Assembly: GCA_945885515.1 (NCBI GenBank)
Contig: CAMCZA010000005.1
Coordinates: 1 to 32,123 of the forward strand
Origin: Ferrithrix thermotolerans DSM 19514
GTDB lineage: Bacteria > Actinomycetota > Acidimicrobiia > Acidimicrobiales > Ilumatobacteraceae
Direction: 5' to 3'
DNA length: 32,123 nt
Below, piece after piece: positions 19,722 through 29,280 of this stretch. Position 1 is the stretch's first letter. Every line of letters begins with the position of its first letter. The notes under the pieces were generated by a model. That model was not told the origin of the DNA and did no database searches. It saw only the letters and a program-made list of their open reading frames with translations. Position numbers and translations under genes: made by a program.

Positions 19722-20588
19722 GTGGCTGACATTTTGTTGATTGCTGGTCTATCGGGTGCGGGTCGCTCATTAGCCGCAGACGACTTAGAAGATCTGGGCT
19801 GGTTCGTTATAGACAATATGCCGACTGAACTAATCGACAAGGTTGTCGAGATTGCGTCTGTTGGTTCAAAACTTGAGAAACTAGCGTTAGTCGTTGGTAC
19901 ACCTACTGCGCAATTAGGAATAGTTGAGGTGTTAAAAAAACTACGACACGGTAGTCATCGCGTGCGTTTGTTGTATCTAGATGCGACGACTGCTGAACTT
20001 GTCAAACGATACGCAACTACGCGACGGAAGCATCCACTGGCTGATGATAAGTCTGGAGTTGAGCAGGCGATAGCCAAAGAAAGAATTCTTCTTGAACCTG
20101 TTAAAGGTGACGCTGATTTAGTAATTGACACTACGAATTTGACTATTCATCAACTCAAATCTCGAATCGGAGAACTGTTTGCCGGTGGCGACGCCAGTGA
20201 CGCGATGCAGGTTTCTGTGGTCTCTTTTGGTTACAAACACGGATTACCAACCGATGTTGATCTTGTGTTTGATGTTCGATTTTTGCCCAATCCTCATTGG
20301 GATGAGAAATTACGTCCCTTAACTGGTCTTGACGCAGCGGTAAATGAATATGTGATGTCGCAAGAACTTTCGCACAAATTTCTCAATGAGTTGTACAGCA
20401 TGTTAAAAATTCTTCTGCCTGCTTACATTGCCGAGGGTAAAAGCTATTTAACTATCGCGATCGGCTGCACCGGTGGTCGCCATCGATCAGTCGTTATTTC
20501 TGAGCAAGTTTTGCAGTGGCTTGGTGAAAATGCTCAACATCCGAGACTTACTCATCGCGACATTATGCGAGTTGACTCGGGGCACTAA
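19722..20588 (+). CDS. rapZ: RapZ/YvcJ-family nucleotide-binding protein
   Basis: IAGLSGAGRSLAADDLEDLGWFVIDNMPTELI; VSFGYKHGLPTDVDLVFDVRFLPNPHW; IAIGCTGGRHRSVVISE. Confidence 0.95.
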   Translation: MADILLIAGLSGAGRSLAADDLEDLGWFVIDNMPTELIDKVVEIASVGSKLEKLALVVGTPTAQLGIVEVLKKLRHGSHRVRLLYLDATTAELVKRYATTRRKHPLADDKSGVEQAIAKERILLEPVKGDADLVIDTTNLTIHQLKSRIGELFAGGDASDAMQVSVVSFGYKHGLPTDVDLVFDVRFLPNPHWDEKLRPLTGLDAAVNEYVMSQELSHKFLNELYSMLKILLPAYIAEGKSYLTIAIGCTGGRHRSVVISEQVLQWLGENAQHPRLTHRDIMRVDSGH

Positions 20589-20597
20589 GGTTTAGAT
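20586..20597 (+). promoter_or_regulatory. TANNNT -10-like hexamer TAAGGT, 6 nt before gap ATG; its TAA is the rapZ stop codon
   Basis: TAAGGT at 20586-20591, spacer TTAGAT, ATG at 20598. Confidence 0.45.
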
Positions 20598-21608
20598 ATG
20601 ACTATCAGAGTAGGAATCAACGGCTTCGGTCGAATTGGCAGAAACTTTTATCGGGCGATCAAGCAAACTGGTGCAGATATTGAGATAGTTGCGGTCAATG
20701 ATCTCGGTTCGCTTAAGACGATGGCGCATCTTCTCAAATACGACTCCGTGCTTGGTGTGTTACCGAACGAGATATCTGCAACAGATGACGGCATCAATAT
20801 TGACGGCAAACTCTTAAAGGTCTTATCCAAGCGCGACCCCAAAGAGTTGGGTTGGGGAAGCCTCGGCGTTGATCTTGTAATTGAATCAACGGGATTTTTT
20901 ACAGATCGCGATAAAGCATCTGCCCACTTAGATGCTGGAGCACCGTGTGTAATTATCTCAGCACCTGCAACTAATGCTGATGCGACTTTTGTATATGGTG
21001 TAAATCATCAAGACTTTGACGCCAAGAATCACAAAGTGGTTTCGAACGCAAGTTGCACGACGAATTGTTTCGTGCCAATGGTCAAAGTGCTGGATGATGC
21101 GTTTGGTGTTGAGAATGGTTTGATGACAACGATTCACGCATATACGGGCGACCAGTCGATAGTTGACGGGCCCCATAGCGATTTGCGAAGGGCCAGAGCG
21201 GCAGCAATAAATATCATTCCAACAAGCACAGGTGCCGCACGCGCAACAAGTCTTGTAATGCAGTCGATGAAGGGAAAGTTGGACGGAACTTCTTTACGAG
21301 TACCAGTCCCAACGGGATCGATCACTGATTTGGTCGCAAATCTTAAGAAACCGGCATCAGTTGCCGAGATTAATGCTGCATTTAAGGCCGCTGCATCAGG
21401 ACCTCTAAAAAATATTCTTGAATACTGCGCTGACCCGATTGTCTCAAGTGATGTAGTTACGAACCCACATAGTTGCGTCTTTGATAGCGATCTGACAATG
21501 AGTATGGGGTCGTTGGTTAAAGTTCTCGGGTGGTACGACAATGAATGGGGCTATTCGAATCGTCTGGTCGATCTCACTACATTTATTGGGGCAGCACTTA
21601 AGCGTTAG
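20598..21608 (+). CDS. gap: Type I glyceraldehyde-3-phosphate dehydrogenase
   Basis: VGINGFGRIGRNFYRA, SNASCTTNC, WYDNEWGYSNRLVDL. Confidence 0.97.
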   Translation: MTIRVGINGFGRIGRNFYRAIKQTGADIEIVAVNDLGSLKTMAHLLKYDSVLGVLPNEISATDDGINIDGKLLKVLSKRDPKELGWGSLGVDLVIESTGFFTDRDKASAHLDAGAPCVIISAPATNADATFVYGVNHQDFDAKNHKVVSNASCTTNCFVPMVKVLDDAFGVENGLMTTIHAYTGDQSIVDGPHSDLRRARAAAINIIPTSTGAARATSLVMQSMKGKLDGTSLRVPVPTGSITDLVANLKKPASVAEINAAFKAAASGPLKNILEYCADPIVSSDVVTNPHSCVFDSDLTMSMGSLVKVLGWYDNEWGYSNRLVDLTTFIGAALKR

Positions 21609-22718
21609 ATGGTCTCACAACTAGAAGACCTTGGCGACGTTCGCGGCAAGACCGTGTTGGTAAGGACTGATTTCAATGTCCCGATGTCTGGCCCAGATGA
21701 CGCTCGGGTAATCGCTGATGATTTTCGAATTCAAGCGGCATTGCCAACCATTAACTGGCTAATCGGTCGTGGTGCAAAAGTAATTTGTGCCAGTCACCTT
21801 GGGCGTCCAAAAGGTGTGATGACAAAGAAACATTCGATGGCACCAATTCAAAGACGACTTGCAGAACTCGCCCCAGGTGTCGAGTTACTTGAAAATCTTC
21901 GCTTCAATCCTGGAGAAGAAGCAAACAGTCCAGAGTTTGTAAAGCAACTTGTTGAAGGCATCGACCTATACGTCAATGACGCTTTTGGTGCAGCACATCG
22001 ATCACACGCTTCAATTGTCGGCCCGCCAAAGACATTGCCATCTGCGGCGGGGCGGTTATTGCAGCGCGAAGTAGAAGTACTCGGGGAAATGCGAAATAAC
22101 CCTAAACGACCACTAGTGGCAGTGTTAGGTGGAGCGAAGATCAGCGACAAAATCGGCGTAATCGAAGCACTGTCGAATGTTGTTGACTCGTTCGTGATTG
22201 GTGGAGGAATGTGCTTTACTTTCCTCGCGGCCAAGTCCATGCCGATTGGCGATTCTCTGTGCGAAAAAGATCAAATCGATTTTTGTAAAAAACTTCTCGC
22301 ATCAAAAGTAGAAATTCATTTACCTGAAGACATTGTCGGTGTTGATTCTGACGGCCAATTTGCAACTTTTGGCGTTCGACTGCCGCCTGGGGCAAAAGGT
22401 TTAGACATTGGGCCGGGAAGTGCCGCAGCGTTTGCCGACATAATCATGGGCGCCCGAAGTGTCTTTTGGAACGGTCCGATGGGGATGTTTGAAGATTCAC
22501 GATTCGCCGCCGGTACTCGAACTATCGCTCAGGCAATATCAGAGACGAAAGCGTTTACAATTGTCGGCGGCGGTGACTCGGCGGCAGCCCTGGCGCAGTT
22601 TGGTTTTGAAAAAGACGTTGACCACGTTTCAACTGGCGGCGGTGCATCACTAGAGTTTCTTGAACTCGGCGACTTGCCAGGATTGAGCGCGTTGCGAGGA
22701 GCACCAAATGTCAAATGA
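21609..22718 (+). CDS. pgk: Phosphoglycerate kinase
   Basis: GKTVLVRTDFNVPM, SHLGRPKG, YVNDAFGAAHRSHAS, VLGGAKISDKI, GGGDSAAAL, STGGGASLEFLE. Confidence 0.97.
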   Translation: MVSQLEDLGDVRGKTVLVRTDFNVPMSGPDDARVIADDFRIQAALPTINWLIGRGAKVICASHLGRPKGVMTKKHSMAPIQRRLAELAPGVELLENLRFNPGEEANSPEFVKQLVEGIDLYVNDAFGAAHRSHASIVGPPKTLPSAAGRLLQREVEVLGEMRNNPKRPLVAVLGGAKISDKIGVIEALSNVVDSFVIGGGMCFTFLAAKSMPIGDSLCEKDQIDFCKKLLASKVEIHLPEDIVGVDSDGQFATFGVRLPPGAKGLDIGPGSAAAFADIIMGARSVFWNGPMGMFEDSRFAAGTRTIAQAISETKAFTIVGGGDSAAALAQFGFEKDVDHVSTGGGASLEFLELGDLPGLSALRGAPNVK

Positions 22719-23496
22719 AGTTCGTAAGCCAATTATCAGTGGCAACTGGAAGATGAACCATAATCACTTTGAAGCGATTCAATCGATTCAAAAACTTGCC
22801 TATCTTTTGACGAAAGATGATTTCGCAGCAGTTGATGTGACGATACACCCACCATTTACGGATTTAAGAAGTTCACAGACACTTATTGATGCTGACGAGT
22901 TGCAATTCATTTTAGGTGCGCAACATTGCCACGAGGCTGAATCTGGCGCATTCACAGGTGAGGTTTCGGCGCAGTTTCTCGCCAAGCTGAATGTTCATTA
23001 TGTGATTGTTGGACACAGTGAGAGGCGCCAAATCTTTGGTGAGACTGATGAACAAGTTCAGCAAAAAGTAGTTGCCATACAGAAATATTCAATGACACCG
23101 ATTTTGTGTGTTGGCGAAACTCTTGCTGACCGAGAAGCGGGTCTCACACACGAAAAAGTTCTTGGCCAAGTTCGCTCAGCCTTAGCGAAGCGATCAGTCG
23201 AACATGTTCGGTCGATGGTGATTGCCTACGAACCAATTTGGGCGATCGGAACTGGCAAAACTGCAACCGCCGATGACGCGCAGCGAGTCATTAGTTCAAT
23301 CCGTGAGGAAGTATCAAAAATCTCGTCGCCGATGGCGGCAAGTGCGATACGACTTCAATATGGTGGGAGCGTAAAAGCCAGCAATATTGTCCAGATCATG
23401 TCCCAACCTGATATTGATGGTGTGCTGGTTGGTGGCGCGAGCCTTGATTCTGCTGAGTTTGCCCGCATCTGTCAATACCGTCTGCGGGCGGCTTAA
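22708..23496 (+). CDS. tpiA: Triosephosphate isomerase
   Basis: ISGNWKMNHN, VIVGHSERRQIFGE, VIAYEPIWAIGTGKTA, QYGGSVKASN. Confidence 0.97.
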   Translation: MSNEVRKPIISGNWKMNHNHFEAIQSIQKLAYLLTKDDFAAVDVTIHPPFTDLRSSQTLIDADELQFILGAQHCHEAESGAFTGEVSAQFLAKLNVHYVIVGHSERRQIFGETDEQVQQKVVAIQKYSMTPILCVGETLADREAGLTHEKVLGQVRSALAKRSVEHVRSMVIAYEPIWAIGTGKTATADDAQRVISSIREEVSKISSPMAASAIRLQYGGSVKASNIVQIMSQPDIDGVLVGGASLDSAEFARICQYRLRAA

Positions 23497-23579
23497 CTTT
23501 TCGCCCTTACTCAACGGGTGTTACTGTTTTGATATCTAGATTTCAATTGATTTCTGGATACTCAAAGGGGAGAACAAAA

Positions 23580-25313
23580 ATGAGAAAAACCACAAAAGTG
23601 GCTCGTCTCGCGTCAGCATTAATCGCCGTGTCATTAATTGGCGCAGCGTGCGGTGGAAGCGATGATGCAGCAACAAGCGATACAACAGCGGCGGTGGCGC
23701 CTGCAAGTTACCCAACAAGTTTGGATGACTGTGCAGCGGTTACTTACGACTACACCAAGCCAGCGACAACTGGCGGAATGACAATTACATACGACATTAA
23801 TCCAGCTGCAGTTTGGGATGACGGTTCACAAATAACCGCCGCCGACTTCAAAGCAACTTGGGAAGCATCCTTGAATACCCCAGCATCAATTTCGACATCT
23901 GGGTATGACCAAGTGACCTCTGTAGAAGCGGGTGCAAGTGACAAACAAGTCGTTGTAACAATGAAGGCTGTTTACGCACCATGGCGTGGATTATTTAGTT
24001 CATTGATCAAGGCTGCGGCAGTCAAGAACACTAAAGATGTCTCGGGTGATTTCGCAGACAACATTCCATTCTCTGGACGTCCTTACAAAATTAAATCATG
24101 GAGTCCAGACCAAATTGTGTTTGTGCCGAACGATAAATATTGGGGTGACGACAAGGCTGTAACGAAGAAATTCGTAATGGTGCCGAAGGCTGACAGCGAT
24201 ACAGAAATCGCAGCAATCAAAGCAGGCGAAGTGGACATGATTTATCCGCAGTTCTACGCAGGCATTGAAGAAGCAGTGAAGCAAGACAACATCGCATCCA
24301 AGATTGATTACGGCGGCGACTATGAAGGTTTATATTTCCAACAGAAATGTGGACCATTCGCAGATCCAAACTTCCGTGCGGCATTCTCGATGTCAATTGA
24401 TCGCGAAGCATTGTTCAAGCAGATCTACATACCACTCGGTGGAAAAGAATTGCTTCAGTGTGGACCGATGGTCCCTGGACCGTTCTGCAATGGAGACGAG
24501 TTTGCAAATAGTTACGACCCGGCAGCAGCAGAAGCATTGTTGACCGAGAACGGTTGGACCAAGGGATCCGATGGTTTCTGGGTTGACCCAAGCGGCAAGG
24601 TTCCTGATGTTCGTTGGATCATTAACACCGGCAACACACGTCGTGAGAGCACTCAGGCATATTTGATTCCGTTGCTAGCTGCAGCAGGTTTCAAAGTGCG
24701 TGCAGATAACTGCCCTGCCGAGTGTTACTTTCAGCAGCGGCTACCGGCAATGGACTACGACATGGCGATGTACATCAGTACAGCGCCACCAGATCCAAGT
24801 TATTTGACTGGCAGTTTCGCTTGCGACCTCATTCCAACTGCAGCCAATAAAAACATTGGTCAAAATAGTGGTGGTTGGTGCAACACTGAGGCGTCAGATT
24901 TGCTTTATGCAGCTGATGTCGACGCTGATGCACTTACTCGCGCAGATAAAATCAAGCAAGTACTCGTGCTGATGGCAAAGGATCATATGATGTTGCCTTT
25001 GATGCAGTTTCCGAAATCAGGATTCTGGCGAAGTGACAAGGTCGGCGGTCCTGTGGATGGTCAACTCAATAATTATGCAGCATTCAATAATATTCACCTG
25101 TGGACTGATGTTGATGGCGACGGGCAAATTGTGCTCGGTGCCGAGCAGTGGCCAGGGTGTCTCAACCCAATCACAGAGTGTGCAAACTCTTCGTGGATGG
25201 TTTGGACAACGGCATTTCAAGTAATGCCAGGTGCTTATGCAACCACGAATGATGCAAAGTATGTAGTCACCAACCTGCTCTCAGGTGAGGCGACTGTAAA
25301 GGTAAATAGCTAG
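23580..25313 (+). CDS. ABC transporter solute-binding lipoprotein, SBP_bac_5/peptide family, apparently circularly permuted (start moved from 23529 to ATG 23580)
   Basis: Shine-Dalgarno AAAGGGGAG before ATG 23580; lipobox LIGAAC; ITYDINPAAVWDDGSQITAADF near the N-terminus; canonical N-terminal block GQIVLGAEQWPGCLNPITECANSSW...YVVTNLLSGE at the extreme C-terminus; followed by dppBCDF-like genes. Confidence 0.93.
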   Translation: MRKTTKVARLASALIAVSLIGAACGGSDDAATSDTTAAVAPASYPTSLDDCAAVTYDYTKPATTGGMTITYDINPAAVWDDGSQITAADFKATWEASLNTPASISTSGYDQVTSVEAGASDKQVVVTMKAVYAPWRGLFSSLIKAAAVKNTKDVSGDFADNIPFSGRPYKIKSWSPDQIVFVPNDKYWGDDKAVTKKFVMVPKADSDTEIAAIKAGEVDMIYPQFYAGIEEAVKQDNIASKIDYGGDYEGLYFQQKCGPFADPNFRAAFSMSIDREALFKQIYIPLGGKELLQCGPMVPGPFCNGDEFANSYDPAAAEALLTENGWTKGSDGFWVDPSGKVPDVRWIINTGNTRRESTQAYLIPLLAAAGFKVRADNCPAECYFQQRLPAMDYDMAMYISTAPPDPSYLTGSFACDLIPTAANKNIGQNSGGWCNTEASDLLYAADVDADALTRADKIKQVLVLMAKDHMMLPLMQFPKSGFWRSDKVGGPVDGQLNNYAAFNNIHLWTDVDGDGQIVLGAEQWPGCLNPITECANSSWMVWTTAFQVMPGAYATTNDAKYVVTNLLSGEATVKVNS

Positions 25314-25360
25314 AAGACAACTTCCAGCAGTTTCAGTAATTGAATTAACTAATTAAGAAT

Positions 25361-25403
25361 GGTGCGTCGATTTGGCAAAGTGTCAAGTCGACGCACCTTC
25401 TTT
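25361..25403 (+). terminator. Strong hairpin between solute-binding protein gene and permease genes; terminator or intra-operon attenuator
   Basis: GGTGCGTCGATTTGGC-aaagt-GTCAAGTCGACGCACC, 10 perfect outer base pairs plus 6 inner pairs with G-U wobbles, followed by TTCTTT. Confidence 0.7.
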
Positions 25404-25438
25404 AGTTCAACAGAATGAAATGGAATTTCTAAGAACCA

Positions 25439-26413
25439 ATGATTCGTTACATCTTGCGTCGCCTTGCATGGGCGCTTCCAACTATGTTGATCGTTACATT
25501 TTTGGTTTATGTGGCATTGAGGATCGGCACGAATCCAGTTGAGAGCTACAAGCGGTCCAACCCTCGCGTCACGCCAGAGAAGATTCAGCAATATATTGAT
25601 ATAAATGGTCTGGACCCGAACTATGTTCTGGGTTATTTTCGTTGGCTCAACAATTTTTTGACCGGCGACTGGCCGCGCAGCATTAAAGGATCTCGCGAAG
25701 TTTGGCCCGCATTAAAAGATGCCATGGCGAACACGCTTCGACTAGGTATTGCCGCGACAGTTGTTGGCGTTTTCTTTGGGCTTATTTTTGGTCTACTTGC
25801 CTCGCTGCGACCTGGTGGTAGCCGCGATATTGCGATTAATACCGGGGCTTTCGTCGGCATTTCAATTCCGCCCTATATTTCGGCAATTTTATTGCAACTT
25901 TTATTCGCTGTTTATTGGCAGCGTTGGTTTGGATCTAGTCTTTTCCCAACTTCGGGTGTTTACCCTGCAGGCCATACAGGGTTCGATCTATTTCTTATGT
26001 TGAAATTTATGGCGCTACCAACCATCGTCGTGGCTATCCAGATTGTTGCAACCTATAGTCGTTATTTACGTTCTTCTTTGCTGGATGTGTTGAATTCTGA
26101 TTACATGCGCACGGCACGATCCAAGGGCATCAGTGAACGTCGAATTTTGATCCATCACGGAATGCGAAATGCACTGATACCAATTGTCACAGTTGCCGCG
26201 ATTGATTTTGGTTCGATCGTCGGAGGTTTAATTATCTCCGAGAATATTTTTTCGTATCCAGGGATGGGTCTTTATTTTCTGAAATCATTTGGTGATGGAG
26301 ATTTCCCACTGCTTATGCCGTGGATGGTGATTATTGTCGCTTCGATTCTCATTTTTAATTTAATTGCCGATATTTCTTACGCATGGCTTGATCCAAGGAT
26401 TCGCCTTGAGTAA
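25439..26413 (+). CDS. Peptide-type ABC transporter permease (DppB/OppB-like)
   Basis: MIRYILRRLAWALPTMLIVTFLVYV; binding-protein-dependent permease EAA-type motif (YMRTARSKGISERRILIHHGMRNALIPIVT). Confidence 0.94.
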   Translation: MIRYILRRLAWALPTMLIVTFLVYVALRIGTNPVESYKRSNPRVTPEKIQQYIDINGLDPNYVLGYFRWLNNFLTGDWPRSIKGSREVWPALKDAMANTLRLGIAATVVGVFFGLIFGLLASLRPGGSRDIAINTGAFVGISIPPYISAILLQLLFAVYWQRWFGSSLFPTSGVYPAGHTGFDLFLMLKFMALPTIVVAIQIVATYSRYLRSSLLDVLNSDYMRTARSKGISERRILIHHGMRNALIPIVTVAAIDFGSIVGGLIISENIFSYPGMGLYFLKSFGDGDFPLLMPWMVIIVASILIFNLIADISYAWLDPRIRLE

Positions 26414-27326
26414 TGAAACTGAGACCTCGCTGACGCCGCGCCAGATGGCTTTCAGGCGCTTTGTTTCTCACAGAGCCGCAGTCATTAGCTGTGTGATTTT
26501 AGGTCTGTTGACCTTGCTGGTAATTTTTGCACCATTTACTGCTCGCTACGGAGTCAATGAATCAGTTCAAGTTCCGCCCAATTCATTTCTGACACCGCGT
26601 GCCAATGCTTGGTTGGGCACCGACGATATTGGTCGCGATCTTTACAGTCGTTTAATTTATGGAGTGAGAGTTTCCCTGATAATCGGTTTGCTTAGTGCGC
26701 TGATTTCAGTCACTATCGGATCACTTGTTGGCGCCATTGCTGGTTTTCGAGGTGGAAAGTTTGACGACATCATGATGAGGGTCACCGATTTATTTTTGGC
26801 TTTTCCGTTTCTCGTGACTCTTCTGATTGTGCGAAATGTCTTAGGTGCGATTTCTTGGATTCAACCAATTACAGGGGAGATGAACTCAGTTAGGTTTATT
26901 ATTCTTTTGTTCAGTATTTTTGGTTGGATGGGGGTTGCCCGCATTGTTCGAGGGCAAGTGCTCTCACTCAAAGAGCGTGAGTTCATTGAGGCCGCTCGAG
27001 CAGTGGGTGCGAGTCGTCGTTACATTATCCGCCGACATTTGTTGCCGAATTCAATAGGACCAATCATGGTCGCGCTTACATTTTCTGTGGTTGGAGCTAT
27101 TACCGGCGAATCAACTCTTGCGTTTTTTGGTTATGGTCCACAAGCGGGTGATGGTGCGACATCTCTCGGTAATTTAGTCGGTGCAGCCAAAGGTGCCGTA
27201 CAAACGGGCTTTTGGTGGCTCGCCGTGTTTCCTTGTCTTATGTTGGTAATTATTGCGCTGAGCGTAAATTTCATTGGCGATGCACTACGTGATGCAACTG
27301 ATACTCAACTGGATCGTGGTAATTAA
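26406..27326 (+). CDS. Peptide-type ABC transporter permease (DppC/OppC-like); TTG start at 26406 overlapping the upstream gene
   Basis: GTDDIGRDLYSRLIYGVRVSLIIGL, EFIEAARAVGASRRYIIRRHLLPNSIGPIMV. Confidence 0.93.
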   Translation: MSNETETSLTPRQMAFRRFVSHRAAVISCVILGLLTLLVIFAPFTARYGVNESVQVPPNSFLTPRANAWLGTDDIGRDLYSRLIYGVRVSLIIGLLSALISVTIGSLVGAIAGFRGGKFDDIMMRVTDLFLAFPFLVTLLIVRNVLGAISWIQPITGEMNSVRFIILLFSIFGWMGVARIVRGQVLSLKEREFIEAARAVGASRRYIIRRHLLPNSIGPIMVALTFSVVGAITGESTLAFFGYGPQAGDGATSLGNLVGAAKGAVQTGFWWLAVFPCLMLVIIALSVNFIGDALRDATDTQLDRGN

Positions 27327-28306
27327 TGGCTGAAAAGATTCTTCAAATTCGTAATCTGCGAGTTACTTTCGAAACCCCATTTGGGCAAGTTTTCGCTGTG
27401 AGAGGTGTAGACCTCGATGTTGAAGAAGGTGAACTTCTCGGGGTGGTCGGAGAATCAGGCTCTGGTAAATCTGTGACGTTCTTGGCAGCGATTGGATTGC
27501 TTTCTTCTAGGGCGCGAGTCACGGGTTCAGTTGTTCTTCAGGGCGAGGAACTTATTGGCAAAACTCCGCAGCAAATGCGTTCGGTTCGTGGACGACTGAT
27601 GGCCATGATTTTTCAGGATCCGCTATCAGCGCTGAACCCTGTTCATCGTGTTGGCAAGCAAATAGTTGAGATGTTGCAATCACACCAGAATCTGACGAAC
27701 AAACAAGCAGCAACACGCGCGGTGGAACTTCTGGACTTAGTTGGTATCCCACAACCTGAACAACGCTCAAATCAGTATCCTCACGAATTTTCGGGCGGAA
27801 TGCGTCAGCGTGTAGTTATAGCCATCGCGATAGCCAACAATCCAAAGCTATTGATTGCCGATGAGCCGACAACTGCACTTGATGTGACGGTGCAAGCACA
27901 GATTCTTGAGGTGATCAAGCGCGTGCAACAGCAATTTGGTACGGCTGTTGTTTTGATTACCCACGACCTTGGTGTGATCGCGCGCGTAGCAGACAGGGTT
28001 GATGTGATGTATGCAGGTCGCAATGTTGAACAGGGTTTAGTCGACAATTTGTATGATCACCCAAGTCATCCTTACACGCGTGGGTTGCTTTCATCGATAC
28101 CACAAGCCGGTAAAGACCGACTAACTCCAATCCGTGGATTCCCGCCAAATATGATGTCGCCACCGTCTGGGTGTGCATTTCGCACGCGGTGCGAGTTTGC
28201 CGAACCCTCATGCGAGGTTGACATCCCCGAGTTGAAAATGTTTAATGATCTACAAACAGCGTGTTTGCGCGCACATCAACTGCCAAGTTTTCAGGTCCGA
28301 CAATGA
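27326..28306 (+). CDS. Peptide-type ABC transporter ATP-binding protein (DppD/OppD-like)
   Basis: [43 protein letters not shown]-terminal oligopeptide-type extension with Cys cluster. Confidence 0.95.
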   Translation: MAEKILQIRNLRVTFETPFGQVFAVRGVDLDVEEGELLGVVGESGSGKSVTFLAAIGLLSSRARVTGSVVLQGEELIGKTPQQMRSVRGRLMAMIFQDPLSALNPVHRVGKQIVEMLQSHQNLTNKQAATRAVELLDLVGIPQPEQRSNQYPHEFSGGMRQRVVIAIAIANNPKLLIADEPTTALDVTVQAQILEVIKRVQQQFGTAVVLITHDLGVIARVADRVDVMYAGRNVEQGLVDNLYDHPSHPYTRGLLSSIPQAGKDRLTPIRGFPPNMMSPPSGCAFRTRCEFAEPSCEVDIPELKMFNDLQTACLRAHQLPSFQVRQ

Positions 28307-29277
28307 GCGACGAACTTCTCAATGTTGTTAATCTTGTAAAAAATTTTCAAGTTCGGCGTACAAGAAACTCTGGATCTAAGAAGCGAACGGTACAGGCTGT
28401 CACCAATGTTTCATTTTCAATCAATAGAGGCCAAACACTTGGTTTAGTAGGCGAGTCAGGTTCTGGAAAAACAACAGTTGGTCGTTGTATCTTGCGACTG
28501 ATTGAGCCAACTTCTGGTCAGGTCGAATTTGACGGTGAAGATTTGGGCTCAATGAAGTTTGAAGAGTTGCGTGCGACTCGGCGCAAAATGCAAATCGTCT
28601 TTCAAGATCCGTTTGCATCTCTGGATCCTAAAATGACTGTTGGTTCGTCTATCGCCGAGCCGTTAATTGTTCAAGGTGTACCGGGTGACCATAACGATAA
28701 AGTCTTTGAGTTGCTTGAACTTGTCGGACTCTCGGTTGATCACGCTTCACGATTTCCCCACGAGTTCTCCGGAGGCCAGCGCCAACGAATCGGAATCGCA
28801 CGGGCGTTGGCACTGAACCCCGCGCTGATTATTCTTGACGAACCAGTTTCGGCTCTTGATGTGAGTATTCAAGCAGGAATTCTCAACTTGTTCGAAGATT
28901 TGCAGAAGAAACTCGGAATCAGTTATCTGTTTATTGCCCATGATTTGTCCGTCGTGCGCCATATTGCTGATCGCATTGCGGTTATGTACCTTGGAAAGAT
29001 TGTTGAAATAGGTGACAGAGATTCGGTATTCGATCACCCAACACACCCGTACACAAAGGCATTGTTGTCGGCGGTTCCGGTAACGGACCCAAAAGTTGAG
29101 CGATTGCGTTCTCGCGTGACGCTTGAAGGTGAAGTGCCGTCGCCGATGAATCCTCCGTCAGGTTGTCGCTTTCGAACCCGGTGTTGGAAAGCCCAAGACA
29201 TTTGTGCACAACAAGAGCCCGTACTTGAATTGCGTGCAACTAGCCAAATGTCGGCATGCCATTTTCCTGAGTCCTGA
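28303..29277 (+). CDS. Peptide-type ABC transporter ATP-binding protein (DppF/OppF-like); start moved from 28261 to ATG 28303
   Basis: [54 protein letters not shown] overlaps the end of the upstream gene. Confidence 0.95.
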   Translation: MSDELLNVVNLVKNFQVRRTRNSGSKKRTVQAVTNVSFSINRGQTLGLVGESGSGKTTVGRCILRLIEPTSGQVEFDGEDLGSMKFEELRATRRKMQIVFQDPFASLDPKMTVGSSIAEPLIVQGVPGDHNDKVFELLELVGLSVDHASRFPHEFSGGQRQRIGIARALALNPALIILDEPVSALDVSIQAGILNLFEDLQKKLGISYLFIAHDLSVVRHIADRIAVMYLGKIVEIGDRDSVFDHPTHPYTKALLSAVPVTDPKVERLRSRVTLEGEVPSPMNPPSGCRFRTRCWKAQDICAQQEPVLELRATSQMSACHFPES

Positions 29278-29280
29278 AGG

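Noticed and set aside
19722-19770. RapZ Walker A with Arg in place of Lys (GLSGAGRS)
   Set aside because: As far as I recall, Arg at this position is common in actinobacterial RapZ proteins, so not treated as unusual.
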